Part shown: piece after piece, positions 53,215-61,399 of the stretch
How positions within the stretch are numbered: the first letter of the stretch is position 1
Layout of the letters: each line of letters begins with the position of its first letter
NCBI GenBank assembly: GCA_963720775.1
Contig: CAVRGR010000007.1
Coordinates: 558,001-622,000, forward strand
DNA from: JAENVT01 sp963720775
GTDB lineage: Bacteria > Actinomycetota > Acidimicrobiia > Acidimicrobiales > Ilumatobacteraceae
Direction of reading: 5' to 3'
Length of the DNA stretch: 64,000 nt
Program-made: the position numbers and the translations under genes
Notes under the pieces: model-generated
Database searches by the model: none
The model's input: the letters and a program-made list of their open reading frames with translations, nothing else
What the model was told of the DNA's origin: nothing

Positions 53215-54183
53215 ATGGCGGGCGCGTCGATCGAACTGGCTCAGCGGTTGCTCGGTCGACCATGCCACGTCGAGCGGCCCGTCACGGTCGACCAGACGAA
53301 CGAGAGCGTGGTCGTCGACGAGTCGGTGGTCGTCAAGTGGCTGCGTCCGCCCGTCCCCGCGCCACACCCTGGGGTGGAGCTGATCCGCCATCTGGCGGCA
53401 GCAGGATTCGACGAGATGCCGGCGTTCGTGGGGTCCGACGAACGCGATGGCGTGGTGCGCGCGGTGGTCACTGCCTACGTGCCAGGCGCCCTCGACGGAT
53501 GGGACTGGTACGTCGATGATGTCGACGCATGGCTGGCCGGCGAGGCGATGTTTGCGGAGCTGCTCGTGTCCGCCCGTCGGATGGGGACGATCACCGCGCG
53601 AATGCACAGCGCCTTGGCGAACTTGCAGTCCTCGGCCGTCGAGCTCTCGCGAGTCGGCGATCAGGCGATGAGCGACCTGGTGTTCGTGATGGAACGCCTC
53701 GATGGGCTCGAATGGCTCGATCGGTCGGTTGTCGGTTCTGCGGTCCAGCCGTTGTTCGACGCGAAGCACGCAGCGGGTCATCGGATACACGGCGATCTGC
53801 ACGCCGGTCAGTTCCTGCGCTCCGAAGGGCGGATGATGGTCACCGACTTCGATGGCAACCCGCTGCGCGTCGCGCTCGAGCGGGCGCAACCACAATCCCC
53901 GCTACGCGACCTCGCCTCGATGCTCCAGTCGATCGCCCACGTCGGCTCCATCGTGGTGAAGCGCCGGCATCCCGACCGAGCCGGCGATGTCGACCGGTTC
54001 ACCGCCGAGGCGACGGGTGCGGCACTGGACGCCTACCGCGAGACGCACTTGGTCGATCTGCAGCTCCTGCTGGCGTTTCAGGTCGCCCAAGAACTGCACG
54101 AGTACGCCTACTCGATTCACCACCTACCTCACTGGCGCTACGTCGCCGACGACTCCCTGCCGCGCCTGCTCGCCCTCCGCTGA
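53215..54183 (+). CDS. APH/maltokinase-like phosphotransferase
   Basis: The 322-residue protein has the aminoglycoside-phosphotransferase fold. The catalytic loop reads RIHGDLHAGQFL and the metal-binding motif VTDFDGNP. The lobe order and YAYSIHHLPHWRYV end resemble mycobacterial maltokinase (Mak), which phosphorylates maltose in the GlgE pathway, though the N-terminal cap is shorter. The substrate could also be another sugar or small molecule. GTG 53212 is an alternative start. Confidence 0.8.
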   Translation: MAGASIELAQRLLGRPCHVERPVTVDQTNESVVVDESVVVKWLRPPVPAPHPGVELIRHLAAAGFDEMPAFVGSDERDGVVRAVVTAYVPGALDGWDWYVDDVDAWLAGEAMFAELLVSARRMGTITARMHSALANLQSSAVELSRVGDQAMSDLVFVMERLDGLEWLDRSVVGSAVQPLFDAKHAAGHRIHGDLHAGQFLRSEGRMMVTDFDGNPLRVALERAQPQSPLRDLASMLQSIAHVGSIVVKRRHPDRAGDVDRFTAEATGAALDAYRETHLVDLQLLLAFQVAQELHEYAYSIHHLPHWRYVADDSLPRLLALR

Positions 54184-54189
54184 GTCCCC

Positions 54190-54285
54190 GTGGAGTGTTT
54201 CGCGCCCACCCGGCCGCGCCGAAACACTCCACACCCGTCATGTGGAGTGTTTCCACCTCACCCGGGTGCCTTGAAGCACTCCACA
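54190..54285. repeat. two tandem GTGGAGTGTTTC hairpins
   Basis: The 113-bp gap between convergent genes holds four copies of one 12-mer. GTGGAGTGTTTC (54190-54201) pairs with its exact complement at 54221-54232. TGTGGAGTGTTTC (54241-54253) pairs with GAAGCACTCCACA (54273-54285), with one mismatched-to-wobble position. Two strong hairpins result, 8 bp apart. They may work as bidirectional terminators or be a REP-like repeat. Confidence 0.7.
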
Positions 54286-54296
54286 CGGGGAGATTC

Positions 54297-55535
54297 TTAC
54301 GCGGCGAGCATGCGCTGGCTGGCGAGTCCGAGCAGGTCGGTGCCGGGGGGCAGCACTTCGGGACCGGCGAACATGGCTGCGGCGAGCGTGCCGACGACCT
54401 CGTCGATGCCGAGCATGGGCAGGCCGCGCAACCGCCTGCCTGCCGCTTCGGAGCCGAACGAGCACATCATCTCGGCCATCGTCTGCGAGGCAAGGCGAAG
54501 CTTGGCGAAACGATCGGCGCGCGCCACGGCGTAGTCGGCGAAGTCGGTCGGCTTACGTCCGCCGGCGAGGATCACCTTCGACGTGTCGCGCACGTCGGCC
54601 ATTGTCAGCGACAGACCCTGGCCGATTATCGGATCGTTGTATCCCGCTGCGTCGCCGACCAGTAGCACCCCGTCGGCGTAGGGCTCGTCGGTCCACGTAT
54701 CCACCGACGCATGCGTAGCCACAGGGGTGATCGCTCGTCCCCTCGACAGCGAGGCGACGTCGGGCGAGGCGCACTGCGCCAGGTCCGCGAGGAAGTGCTC
54801 GGTACCACCCGCACCGGCGTAGCGATGCACGTCGAAGTGGCAGAGATAGACGCGGCACCGAGATGGCCCCTGCGGGAAGCTGTACCAGTTGACGTCGTCA
54901 CCGGTGCCGTAGCTGTCGATGTGCGACAACAGGGGACGCGGTGCTTCGATCAAACCGCCGGTGATGTACTGGCGTACGGGTGCACTGTGCAGCTCGATGC
55001 CGGCCGCTCGCCGAACCGTCGAGAACCGTCCGTCGGCGCCGACGACGAGCGTCGGCGCTGCCTCGTGACTCGATCCGTCGTCGAGCTTCCAACGCGCCAC
55101 GGGCGTGGAACCTGACAGATCGACGTCGACGTCGTCCACCCCACGAACCATCGTCGTACCCTTCGACTCGGCGTTGTCGAACAAGGCCTGGCATGCCGAC
55201 GGATGGGCGAAGTTGAGGATGCCCGGCACACCTTCCAGGATCGCCGACGCATCGACGGCCATCGACTCGGCGACCTCCGGCGGAAAGGCTGGGTCGTAGA
55301 AGACCCAGTCAGTCGTGAACGTCGCGCCGGCGTCTAGCAGCGGTTGCAGCAAGCCGAGTTGGCTGGCGATGTTCACGCCCCAAGGGGTGTACATCTCGCC
55401 GCGTACCCGATCGGGAAACGTGCGCGTGCGCTCGAGGACGGTGACTTGCAGTCCCTCCGCAGCCAGCAGCGCGGCAAGCCCCGAGCCACCGATGCCACCT
55501 CCGACGATGAGGATGTCGTGATCGCTGTGTTCCAT
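54297..55535 (-). CDS. FAD-dependent monooxygenase (group A)
   Basis: This 412-residue protein has the PHBH fold. The dinucleotide motif is ILIVGGGIGGSGLAALLAAEG, the DG motif is VVGADGRFSTVRRAAG and the GD motif is LLVGDAAGYNDPIIGQGLSLTMADV. These enzymes hydroxylate or epoxidise aromatic or polyketide/terpenoid substrates, or halogenate, using FAD and NAD(P)H. The halogenase WxWxIP motif is not seen. The substrate is unknown. Confidence 0.9.
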   Translation of the reverse strand: MEHSDHDILIVGGGIGGSGLAALLAAEGLQVTVLERTRTFPDRVRGEMYTPWGVNIASQLGLLQPLLDAGATFTTDWVFYDPAFPPEVAESMAVDASAILEGVPGILNFAHPSACQALFDNAESKGTTMVRGVDDVDVDLSGSTPVARWKLDDGSSHEAAPTLVVGADGRFSTVRRAAGIELHSAPVRQYITGGLIEAPRPLLSHIDSYGTGDDVNWYSFPQGPSRCRVYLCHFDVHRYAGAGGTEHFLADLAQCASPDVASLSRGRAITPVATHASVDTWTDEPYADGVLLVGDAAGYNDPIIGQGLSLTMADVRDTSKVILAGGRKPTDFADYAVARADRFAKLRLASQTMAEMMCSFGSEAAGRRLRGLPMLGIDEVVGTLAAAMFAGPEVLPPGTDLLGLASQRMLAA

Positions 55536-55612
55536 GAATCAAACCCCTTTGCCTCGTATCGTCGATCATTCGGTGCGCCGGAGGGGATGGATCACCGCTG
55601 TAGCTTCTGGCG

Positions 55613-56566
55613 ATGGACCCGGCGGCCTTCATCGCCGATCTCCAGGCCAAGCCGGCGGCATTGCTCACACTCCTCGAACAGCAGCAACGATGGCCGGAAA
55701 TCGGGAGCGGCCCGATCCTGCTGGCCGGGATGGGCTCGTCGTGGTTTGCCGCCGACGTCGCTGCCCGGCGGTTGCGGCGTCACGGCATCATTGCAGTCGC
55801 AGATCTGGCCTCGGTCGAATCCACGTTCCCGCCGTCGCCGGACGTCACCGTGATCGGGATCACCGCGTCAGGTCGGAGCTCCGAAACCGTCGGTCTTCTC
55901 GAAGCACACCAGGGGGTCAGCCGCACGATCGCTCTCACCAACGATTCATCGTCATCGCTTCCCGCCGATGAACTCGTGTTCATGCATGCCGGCGCCGAGA
56001 ACGGCGGCGTCGCCTGTCGCACGTACCTGCACTCTCTCGTCGTCCTTCTCGCCTTGGAGGAAGCCCTGAGCGGGATGGACCTTCGCCTCGACGAGCGTGT
56101 GCGTCGCGCTGCCACTGCGATCGCGTACTTGCTGGATCGTCGCCACGGGTGGATGCCGCCGGTGCTCGAGGCGATCGACGGAACTGAGGGGTTGTGGATG
56201 CTGGCGCCCGCGGAACGGTTGGGAAACGCTCTGCAAGGCGCGCTCATGGTGCGCGAGGGCCCGCGCCGAGCCGCCGACGGTTGCGAGACGGGCGACTGGA
56301 CCCACGTCGACGTGTATCTCACGAAGACCCTCGACTATCGGGCTGTGATCTTCAGCGGCTCACGGTTCGACCACGACGCACTGAAGTGGATGCGCGACCG
56401 CCACAGCCATGTCGTGACGATTGGCGCAGGGCCCGAGGGAGCGAACGCGGCCGTGCATTTCCCCGGTGACGACGATCCGATCGTCGCCCTGCTCACCGAG
56501 GTGATCGTCGCCGAACTGCTCGCCGCCCACTGGTGGCTTGCCTCGGCCTCAACCCTGCTCGGGTAG
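55613..56566 (+). CDS. SIS-domain (GlmS isomerase-like) protein
   Basis: The 317-residue protein has two SIS folds like the isomerase half of GlmS or of AgaS. The phosphosugar-binding loops read LLAGMGSSWFAADVAARRL and VIGITASGRSSETVGLLEAH. The second half has LWMLAPAERLGNALQGALMVREGPRRAADGCETGDW, like the GlmS EGALKLKE region. There is no glutaminase domain. A role in amino-sugar phosphate metabolism is an inference. Confidence 0.88.
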   Translation: MDPAAFIADLQAKPAALLTLLEQQQRWPEIGSGPILLAGMGSSWFAADVAARRLRRHGIIAVADLASVESTFPPSPDVTVIGITASGRSSETVGLLEAHQGVSRTIALTNDSSSSLPADELVFMHAGAENGGVACRTYLHSLVVLLALEEALSGMDLRLDERVRRAATAIAYLLDRRHGWMPPVLEAIDGTEGLWMLAPAERLGNALQGALMVREGPRRAADGCETGDWTHVDVYLTKTLDYRAVIFSGSRFDHDALKWMRDRHSHVVTIGAGPEGANAAVHFPGDDDPIVALLTEVIVAELLAAHWWLASASTLLG

Positions 56567-56599
56567 CGAACCGGTCGACGCGGTGGTAATGATCGGAGG

Positions 56600-57238
56600 G
56601 TGCTCGGCACTTACGACTACCCCACCAGCCACCGTGTGTTCGAGTTCATCTCGGTCGGCACGTTCCTGGGATTCGCTGGTGCACTGACGTGGCGGGTGAT
56701 CCTCGAGGCGGTCGGTCGCGTTTCCTGGCCCACTGGTGCCCTCATCGCCGCTCTCGTGCTCGCTGCCTACGCCGTCGCCGACCTTGCGTCGGGCATCGTC
56801 CACTTCCTCCTCGACAACTTCGGCTCGCCCGACACGCCGGTGATCGGGCAGAAGTTCGTCAAGCCGTTCCGCGACCATCACACCGACCCGATGGCGATGA
56901 CCCGAGGCGACTTCATCGCGGTCAACGCCGACAACGTGTTCGTGTGCTTGCCGGTGATCATCCCCACATTCTTCTTCCTCGACACCGGCCGATATCCGTA
57001 CGCGGGCATCTTCATCGTCGGGCTCGTCGCAGGCGTGATCATGACCAACCAACTGCACAAGTGGGCGCACATGCCCGCCGTGCCGCGCGTGGTGGCCATC
57101 GCCCAGCGGCGTGGCATCGTGTTGTCGAAGCAGCACCATTCGGTGCACCACTCCGGCGACTACGACCGCAACTACTGCATCACGTGGGGGCATCTCGACG
57201 CGGTGTTGAACCGCTTCGTGACGCTACGCAAGCGGTAG
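56600..57238 (+). CDS. CarF/PEDS1-type lipid desaturase
   Basis: This 212-residue membrane protein has about four helices and all His-box motifs of the lipid-desaturase family that includes myxobacterial CarF and human TMEM189/PEDS1. These are GIVHFLLDNFGSP, KPFRDHHTDP, NQLHKWAHMP and KQHHSVHHSGDYDRNYCITWGHLD. CarF introduces the vinyl-ether double bond that turns alkyl-ether phospholipid into plasmalogen, using O2 and a di-iron centre. The GTG start has GGAG just ahead. Its end overlaps the convergent kinase gene by 15 nt. Membership is clear; plasmalogen formation here is an inference. Confidence 0.88.
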   Translation: MLGTYDYPTSHRVFEFISVGTFLGFAGALTWRVILEAVGRVSWPTGALIAALVLAAYAVADLASGIVHFLLDNFGSPDTPVIGQKFVKPFRDHHTDPMAMTRGDFIAVNADNVFVCLPVIIPTFFFLDTGRYPYAGIFIVGLVAGVIMTNQLHKWAHMPAVPRVVAIAQRRGIVLSKQHHSVHHSGDYDRNYCITWGHLDAVLNRFVTLRKR

Positions 57239-58609
57239 GCGCACGCCGGCGTCGAGCCCGCCATCCGGTCGATTCGCCAGCCCGACCTCGCCGCCGCTTG
57301 CTTCGGCGAGCTGCCTGACGATGGCCAACCCCAAGCCGGAGCCGTCGGACGAGGCACTCGACGCCCGCCAGAACCGATCGAAGGCGTGCTGCAGCTGGTC
57401 GACCGGCATACCCGGTCCTCGATCAGTCACATGAACCGCCGCCCAGCCCTTCTCGGCCGCGACTGAGACGGTGATCTCGTTCCCGGCGTCTCCGGCGTTG
57501 AGCGCGTTGTCGATGTAGTTGTCGACGATCTGCTCGAGCGCACCGGGCACCGCCCGGGCTCTGATTCCGGCCACGCTGTCGGCCACGAGCTCGACACCGC
57601 GTTCGTCGGCGAGCGGGGCCCAGATCGCGGCTCGTTCGGTGACGATCGCGGCGACGTCGATGATTTCGATCTCCAAGGTCCCCTGATCGGCGCGGGCCAA
57701 CATCAGCAAGCCTTCGACGAGACGTTGCAGCCGCTCGGTCTCTTCTCCGGCCGCTTCGATGTCGTGACGCGCGGCGACTGGATCCGTATCGATGTTGACC
57801 GCTGCCCGTTCGAGCTGCAGACGTAGCGCAGTGAGCGGCGTGCGCAGTTGGTGCGATGCGTCGCCGGCGAACGATCGTTGCCGTTGCATCATGTTGGAGA
57901 TCTTCTCGGTCATGGAGTTGAACGAAGCTGCAAGCCCGCGAATCTCCGGCGGGCCCTCGTCGGTGGCCGCCCGGCTTTCCAGGTCGCCAGCAGCGAACTG
58001 CTCGGTAGCACGTTCCAACCGGCGCAGCGGACGAACGATCGTGGAAGCGATGAGTATCGCCGCGAGTGCGGCGGCGACCAGTGAGATGAGCCCGACGACG
58101 AGAATGCCATGAACCTTCTCGGACACACGATCGTCGATCGTCGATGCCGAGTAGGTGAGGCGAACCACACCCACGGTGCGCGTTCCCGATAGCACGGGCA
58201 CTGCGACGTAGACGATGTCGCCGCCGAGCGTGGACGACGCTCGGCGACCCGACGTGGGATTGCCCGCCAATGCCGCGGCGATCTCCGGTCGGCTGTCGTA
58301 GGGCCCGCCGCGGCGAGCCTCGTCACCCGATACTGCGACTGCCACGCCCTCGCCGTCGGTCACCACCACCCTCGCCCCGGTCTTGACCCGGTACACGTCC
58401 ACGCTCGTCTGCAGGTCGTCCTGGGCCTGCTGATCGTCGGCGGAAAGAGCGTCTTCCGAGGCTCCGCCGAGGATGAATGCATCGCGCTCGATCCCCGCCA
58501 CCATGCGTTCGGTCTCGACGGTCCTCAGGTATCGCGCCAGTGGGATGTTCTGCGCCGCGAGGATGACGATCGTGACTCCGACGAAGGCGGCGATCAGTCG
58601 CCATCTCAC
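57224..58609 (-). CDS. sensor histidine kinase (OmpR-system type)
   Basis: The 461-residue kinase has two membrane helices (about 5-22 and 165-188) around a periplasmic-type sensor with VYRVKTGARVVVTDGEGVAVAVSGDE. HAMP, HisKA (GDASHQLRTPLTALRLQLE with phospho-His) and HATPase (VDNYIDNALNAG, DRGPGMP, GSGLGLAIVRQLAE) domains follow. The GTG at 58609 overlaps the response-regulator stop by GTGA. It forms an operon with that regulator. Confidence 0.94.
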   Translation of the reverse strand: MRWRLIAAFVGVTIVILAAQNIPLARYLRTVETERMVAGIERDAFILGGASEDALSADDQQAQDDLQTSVDVYRVKTGARVVVTDGEGVAVAVSGDEARRGGPYDSRPEIAAALAGNPTSGRRASSTLGGDIVYVAVPVLSGTRTVGVVRLTYSASTIDDRVSEKVHGILVVGLISLVAAALAAILIASTIVRPLRRLERATEQFAAGDLESRAATDEGPPEIRGLAASFNSMTEKISNMMQRQRSFAGDASHQLRTPLTALRLQLERAAVNIDTDPVAARHDIEAAGEETERLQRLVEGLLMLARADQGTLEIEIIDVAAIVTERAAIWAPLADERGVELVADSVAGIRARAVPGALEQIVDNYIDNALNAGDAGNEITVSVAAEKGWAAVHVTDRGPGMPVDQLQHAFDRFWRASSASSDGSGLGLAIVRQLAEASGGEVGLANRPDGGLDAGVRLPLA

Positions 58610-59283
58610 TGTGGAGGTTCCAAGCGGAAACCAACGCCGCGGACAGCCTCGATCCATCCGTGGTCTCCGAGCTTCTTGCGCAGTGAAGCGACGTGGGCGT
58701 CGACGGTCTTGGTCGGTCCGTACCAGTGCGCGTCCCAGACGTTCTCGAGGATCTCCGTACGTGTGTTCACCGCGCCGACATCGTTGGCGAGGAACGCAAG
58801 CAGGTCGAACTCCTTGGCGGTCAGCACCACCTCTTCTCCATCGACACGCACGCGGCGCGTTCGTCGATCGAGCTCCATGGTCCCGATCAGCTGAGGACCG
58901 GCTTGATCGGCGTCGTCGCCGGATGTCCCCCCTTCGATGGTTCGCCGGCCGACGGCGCGGATTCTGGCGACCAGCTCGCGCAGGCTGAACGGTTTGGTCA
59001 CGTAGTCGTCGGCGCCGAGCTCCAACCCGAGCACCCGGTCGAACTCCTCGCTGCGTGCGGTAAGCATGATGATCGGCGTGGTCGAGCGCTGGAGCAGCTC
59101 GCGGCACACATCGCGACCGTCCATGTCGGGAAGACCGAGGTCGAGAAGGATCAATTCGTGGCCGCGCTCGGCGAGGGCTCGTGCCCCCGTGGTGACGTGC
59201 ACCACGGTGTGGCCGGCTGCCGTGAGCCCCTCGACGAGCGAGTCGGCAATGGCCTTGTCGTCCTCGACGAGCAGCAGCTTCAC
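58606..59283 (-). CDS. OmpR/PhoB family response regulator
   Basis: The 225-residue regulator has a receiver (LLLVEDDKAIADSLVEGL, LILLDLGLPDMDG, DDYVTKPFSLRELV) and a winged helix (LTAKEFDLLAFLANDVGAVNTRTEILENVWD, VHVASLRKKLGDH). The partner kinase follows directly. The gap upstream, which it shares with a divergent secreted-protein gene, contains 11-bp-phased repeats typical of binding sites for this family, so the system probably regulates itself and the divergent genes. Confidence 0.94.
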   Translation of the reverse strand: MKLLLVEDDKAIADSLVEGLTAAGHTVVHVTTGARALAERGHELILLDLGLPDMDGRDVCRELLQRSTTPIIMLTARSEEFDRVLGLELGADDYVTKPFSLRELVARIRAVGRRTIEGGTSGDDADQAGPQLIGTMELDRRTRRVRVDGEEVVLTAKEFDLLAFLANDVGAVNTRTEILENVWDAHWYGPTKTVDAHVASLRKKLGDHGWIEAVRGVGFRLEPPQ

Positions 59284-59321
59284 GGCGTCATTGTGACAAG
59301 GCCATCAGCAGCATCGACGTC

Positions 59322-59361
59322 ATCTTGGACAAATCTTGGATGTTCGTGGCCCATCTCTTGG
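59322..59361. promoter_or_regulatory. 11-bp-phased direct repeats, probable OmpR-family operator
   Basis: ATCTTGGACAA (59322-59332) is followed directly by ATCTTGGATGT (59333-59343). A third CTTGG at 59357-59361 lies exactly 22 bp beyond the second. OmpR/PhoB regulators bind as head-to-tail dimers on half-sites 11 bp apart. The site sits between the regulator gene and the divergent gene at 59407. Confidence 0.6.
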
Positions 59362-59406
59362 CAATGACCCTCGTACCTTCGAGGTGATGACGAATCGAGT
59401 CGAGCG

Positions 59407-59964
59407 ATGATGAGGACCAAGGTGGCCATGGCGCTCTCCCTGGCCGGAGTGCTCGCGGCAGGCACGGCCGCGGCGCTGGTCAACACCCGCGTGCTCAATG
59501 GCGGCGCCAGTGGCGGTGTCTCCGCGGCGGCGCCAGCGGTGCTGCAGGCTCCTGGTGGTGCCGCGGCTGCATCGGCGACGACGCCTACAGCGGAAGTTCC
59601 TGCCACGGTCGGCGCGGCCTCGCCGACCCAGGCGACCTATTCGATCGGCGAGTCGGGCACCGTGACGCTCGACACCGCCGGTGACGCGCTGACGATCGTC
59701 GCCGTTGTGCCGTCAGCCGGGTGGACCGTCACCCAAGCGGGGACCGACGATCCGAGCGATGCCCAGGTCAAGTTCCAGTCGGGCACCATCGCGGTCGAGT
59801 TCCACGCCAACCTCGTCTACGGAGTCGTGAGGACCTCGGTCGAATCACACGATCTGTCGACGACGAACAGCTCAGTCGGTGGCAACAGCGGATTCGACGA
59901 TCATCAGAGCGGAGACGGCGGGCGTCAAGGTGGCGGCGACGACGGCGGTGGCGGCGATGATTGA
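59407..59964 (+). CDS. secreted or anchored low-complexity protein
   Basis: This 185-residue protein has an N-terminal signal/anchor helix (VAMALSLAGVLAAGTAAALV), an Ala/Thr/Pro linker and a compact β-rich part (about residues 77-145, with IGESGTVTLDTAGDALTIVAVVPSAGWTVTQ). It ends in a Gly/Asp-rich tail. No known family is recognised. It starts a small group with the next two genes and is divergent from the OmpR regulator, which probably controls it. Its stop overlaps the next start by 8 nt. Confidence 0.7.
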   Translation: MMRTKVAMALSLAGVLAAGTAAALVNTRVLNGGASGGVSAAAPAVLQAPGGAAAASATTPTAEVPATVGAASPTQATYSIGESGTVTLDTAGDALTIVAVVPSAGWTVTQAGTDDPSDAQVKFQSGTIAVEFHANLVYGVVRTSVESHDLSTTNSSVGGNSGFDDHQSGDGGRQGGGDDGGGGDD

Positions 59965-60400
59965 CCCGCTCCTGTCGCCACCCGCGCGCCGAGCCGCGCC
60001 AAACGTTCCCCAGAAGCAGAAACGCAAGCGCGCCAAGCCCGCGAAGATCTCGAAGATCATCACGGCGGGTGCCTCGGCGACGGCGCTGTTCACGATGGTC
60101 GCGGCCATGGGCTGGCAGACCAGTGCCGGGGCGTCCGACGCCTCCGTTCCGAACGATCCGCCGACCGTGCCACCGGCGGTCGAAGTGGTTGCGCCCACAG
60201 CACCGACCACAACTGCGACGGCCACGCTTCCGCCTGTTGCTCCGACCGTTGCCACAGTTCCTGCCGCCGTGGTTCCTGTGGCCATCGTTCCGGTGGTGAC
60301 GGCAGCGCCGGTGGTCGTTCCCAAGGCAGTCCCCGTCACTGTCCCGGTGAAGAAGACCACGAAGCACAAGTCGAACACCACGACCAAGACATCGGGCTGA
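59957..60400 (+). CDS. Pro/Thr/Val-rich membrane-anchored protein
   Basis: From ATG 59957 the protein has 147 residues. A basic stretch (PQKQKRKRAKPAKISK) leads to one membrane helix (ITAGASATALFTMVAAMGW) and then to about 90 residues of Pro, Thr, Val and Ala, ending in a Lys/Thr tail. It is likely a wall-spanning stalk. No family is recognised. It lies 3 bp before the ApbE gene. Confidence 0.65.
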   Translation: MIDPLLSPPARRAAPNVPQKQKRKRAKPAKISKIITAGASATALFTMVAAMGWQTSAGASDASVPNDPPTVPPAVEVVAPTAPTTTATATLPPVAPTVATVPAAVVPVAIVPVVTAAPVVVPKAVPVTVPVKKTTKHKSNTTTKTSG

Positions 60401-60403
60401 GTC

Positions 60404-61399
60404 GTGTCGAACGATGTCCACTGCGCCAGGTGGCGGGCCATGGGCAGCTCGGTCGAGGTGGTTGTCGTCGGCGGTCGATCAGAGTTGATCGATGTGGCCA
60501 AGTCGTCGATCGATCACCACGAACGGCACTGGAGTCGCTTCCTTCCCGATAGCGACATCAGTCGCCTCAACCACGCCGCCGGGTCGACCGTTCACATCGA
60601 CCCGGCGACGATGGTTCTCCTGCAGGCGATGATCGACGGATGGCAGGCGACTGCCGGAGCATTCGATCCCACGTTGCTTGCGCCCCTGGTCGGGCTCGGC
60701 TACGCCGCGAGCTGGGATGACCCGGAGACTGTCACGTCACTGCCGCACGGCGCGCTCAGACGAGGTGACCTCGATCAACTCCTCATCGATCGGCCGCGCT
60801 CTGCCGCCTCCGCTCCTCGGGGCATGTGTCTCGACCCCGGGGGAATCGGCAAGGGCCTCGCCGCAGACCTGGTCGTCGGCTACCTCCTCGACGCCGGAGC
60901 GCAGGGGGCGTCGGTTTCGATCGGTGGCGACCTCGCGGTGCGAGGGGTTGCTCCGCAGGCCGAAGGGTGGATCATCGGCGTCGCCGATCCCATGATCCCC
61001 GGTGAGGGCGATGCCGAGGCTGGTCAGCTGATGATGGTCGAAGGTGGCGTGGCCACCTCGGGAACGCTCCGGCGCCACTGGCGTGACGACGCTGGTGCCC
61101 CGGTCCATCACCTGCTCGACCCGGCGACCGGCAGGCCGGTGCACCACGCTCGCGAGATCGTCGCGGTCACTGTGGTGGCAGGTACAGCGGCGTGGGCCGA
61201 GGTTTGGACGAAGGCCGTGATGGTGCGCGGCGTGGCAACACTCGAAGTGCTCGACGGGCTCGGGCTTGGTGCGCGCGTGACCTATGCGGATGCAACAAGC
61301 TCGACCAATCGAGCGTGGTCGGCGTTCGTGGTGCCGACGGACTCAAGCGAGCAGCGGGGCGACCTCTCCGGCGATGAAGTCGAGATGGTCGAGGTCTGA
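60404..61399 (+). CDS. apbE: FAD:protein FMN transferase
   Basis: The 331-residue protein is ApbE-like, an enzyme that attaches FMN to a Thr of secreted or membrane flavoproteins. The family motifs MGSSVEVVVVG, DISRLNHAAGS, GAFDPTLLAPLVGLGY, LDPGGIGKGLAADLVVG and GGVATSGTLRRHW are present. No signal peptide is seen. No protein with an obvious S/T-G-A-T flavinylation site is encoded next to it, so its target is unclear. The last 57 bp overlap the convergent oxidoreductase gene. Confidence 0.88.
   Translation: MSNDVHCARWRAMGSSVEVVVVGGRSELIDVAKSSIDHHERHWSRFLPDSDISRLNHAAGSTVHIDPATMVLLQAMIDGWQATAGAFDPTLLAPLVGLGYAASWDDPETVTSLPHGALRRGDLDQLLIDRPRSAASAPRGMCLDPGGIGKGLAADLVVGYLLDAGAQGASVSIGGDLAVRGVAPQAEGWIIGVADPMIPGEGDAEAGQLMMVEGGVATSGTLRRHWRDDAGAPVHHLLDPATGRPVHHAREIVAVTVVAGTAAWAEVWTKAVMVRGVATLEVLDGLGLGARVTYADATSSTNRAWSAFVVPTDSSEQRGDLSGDEVEMVEV

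Noticed and set aside
54190..54285. CRISPR-like repeat
   Set aside because: Only two inverted pairs, no uniform spacers and no cas gene in the window.
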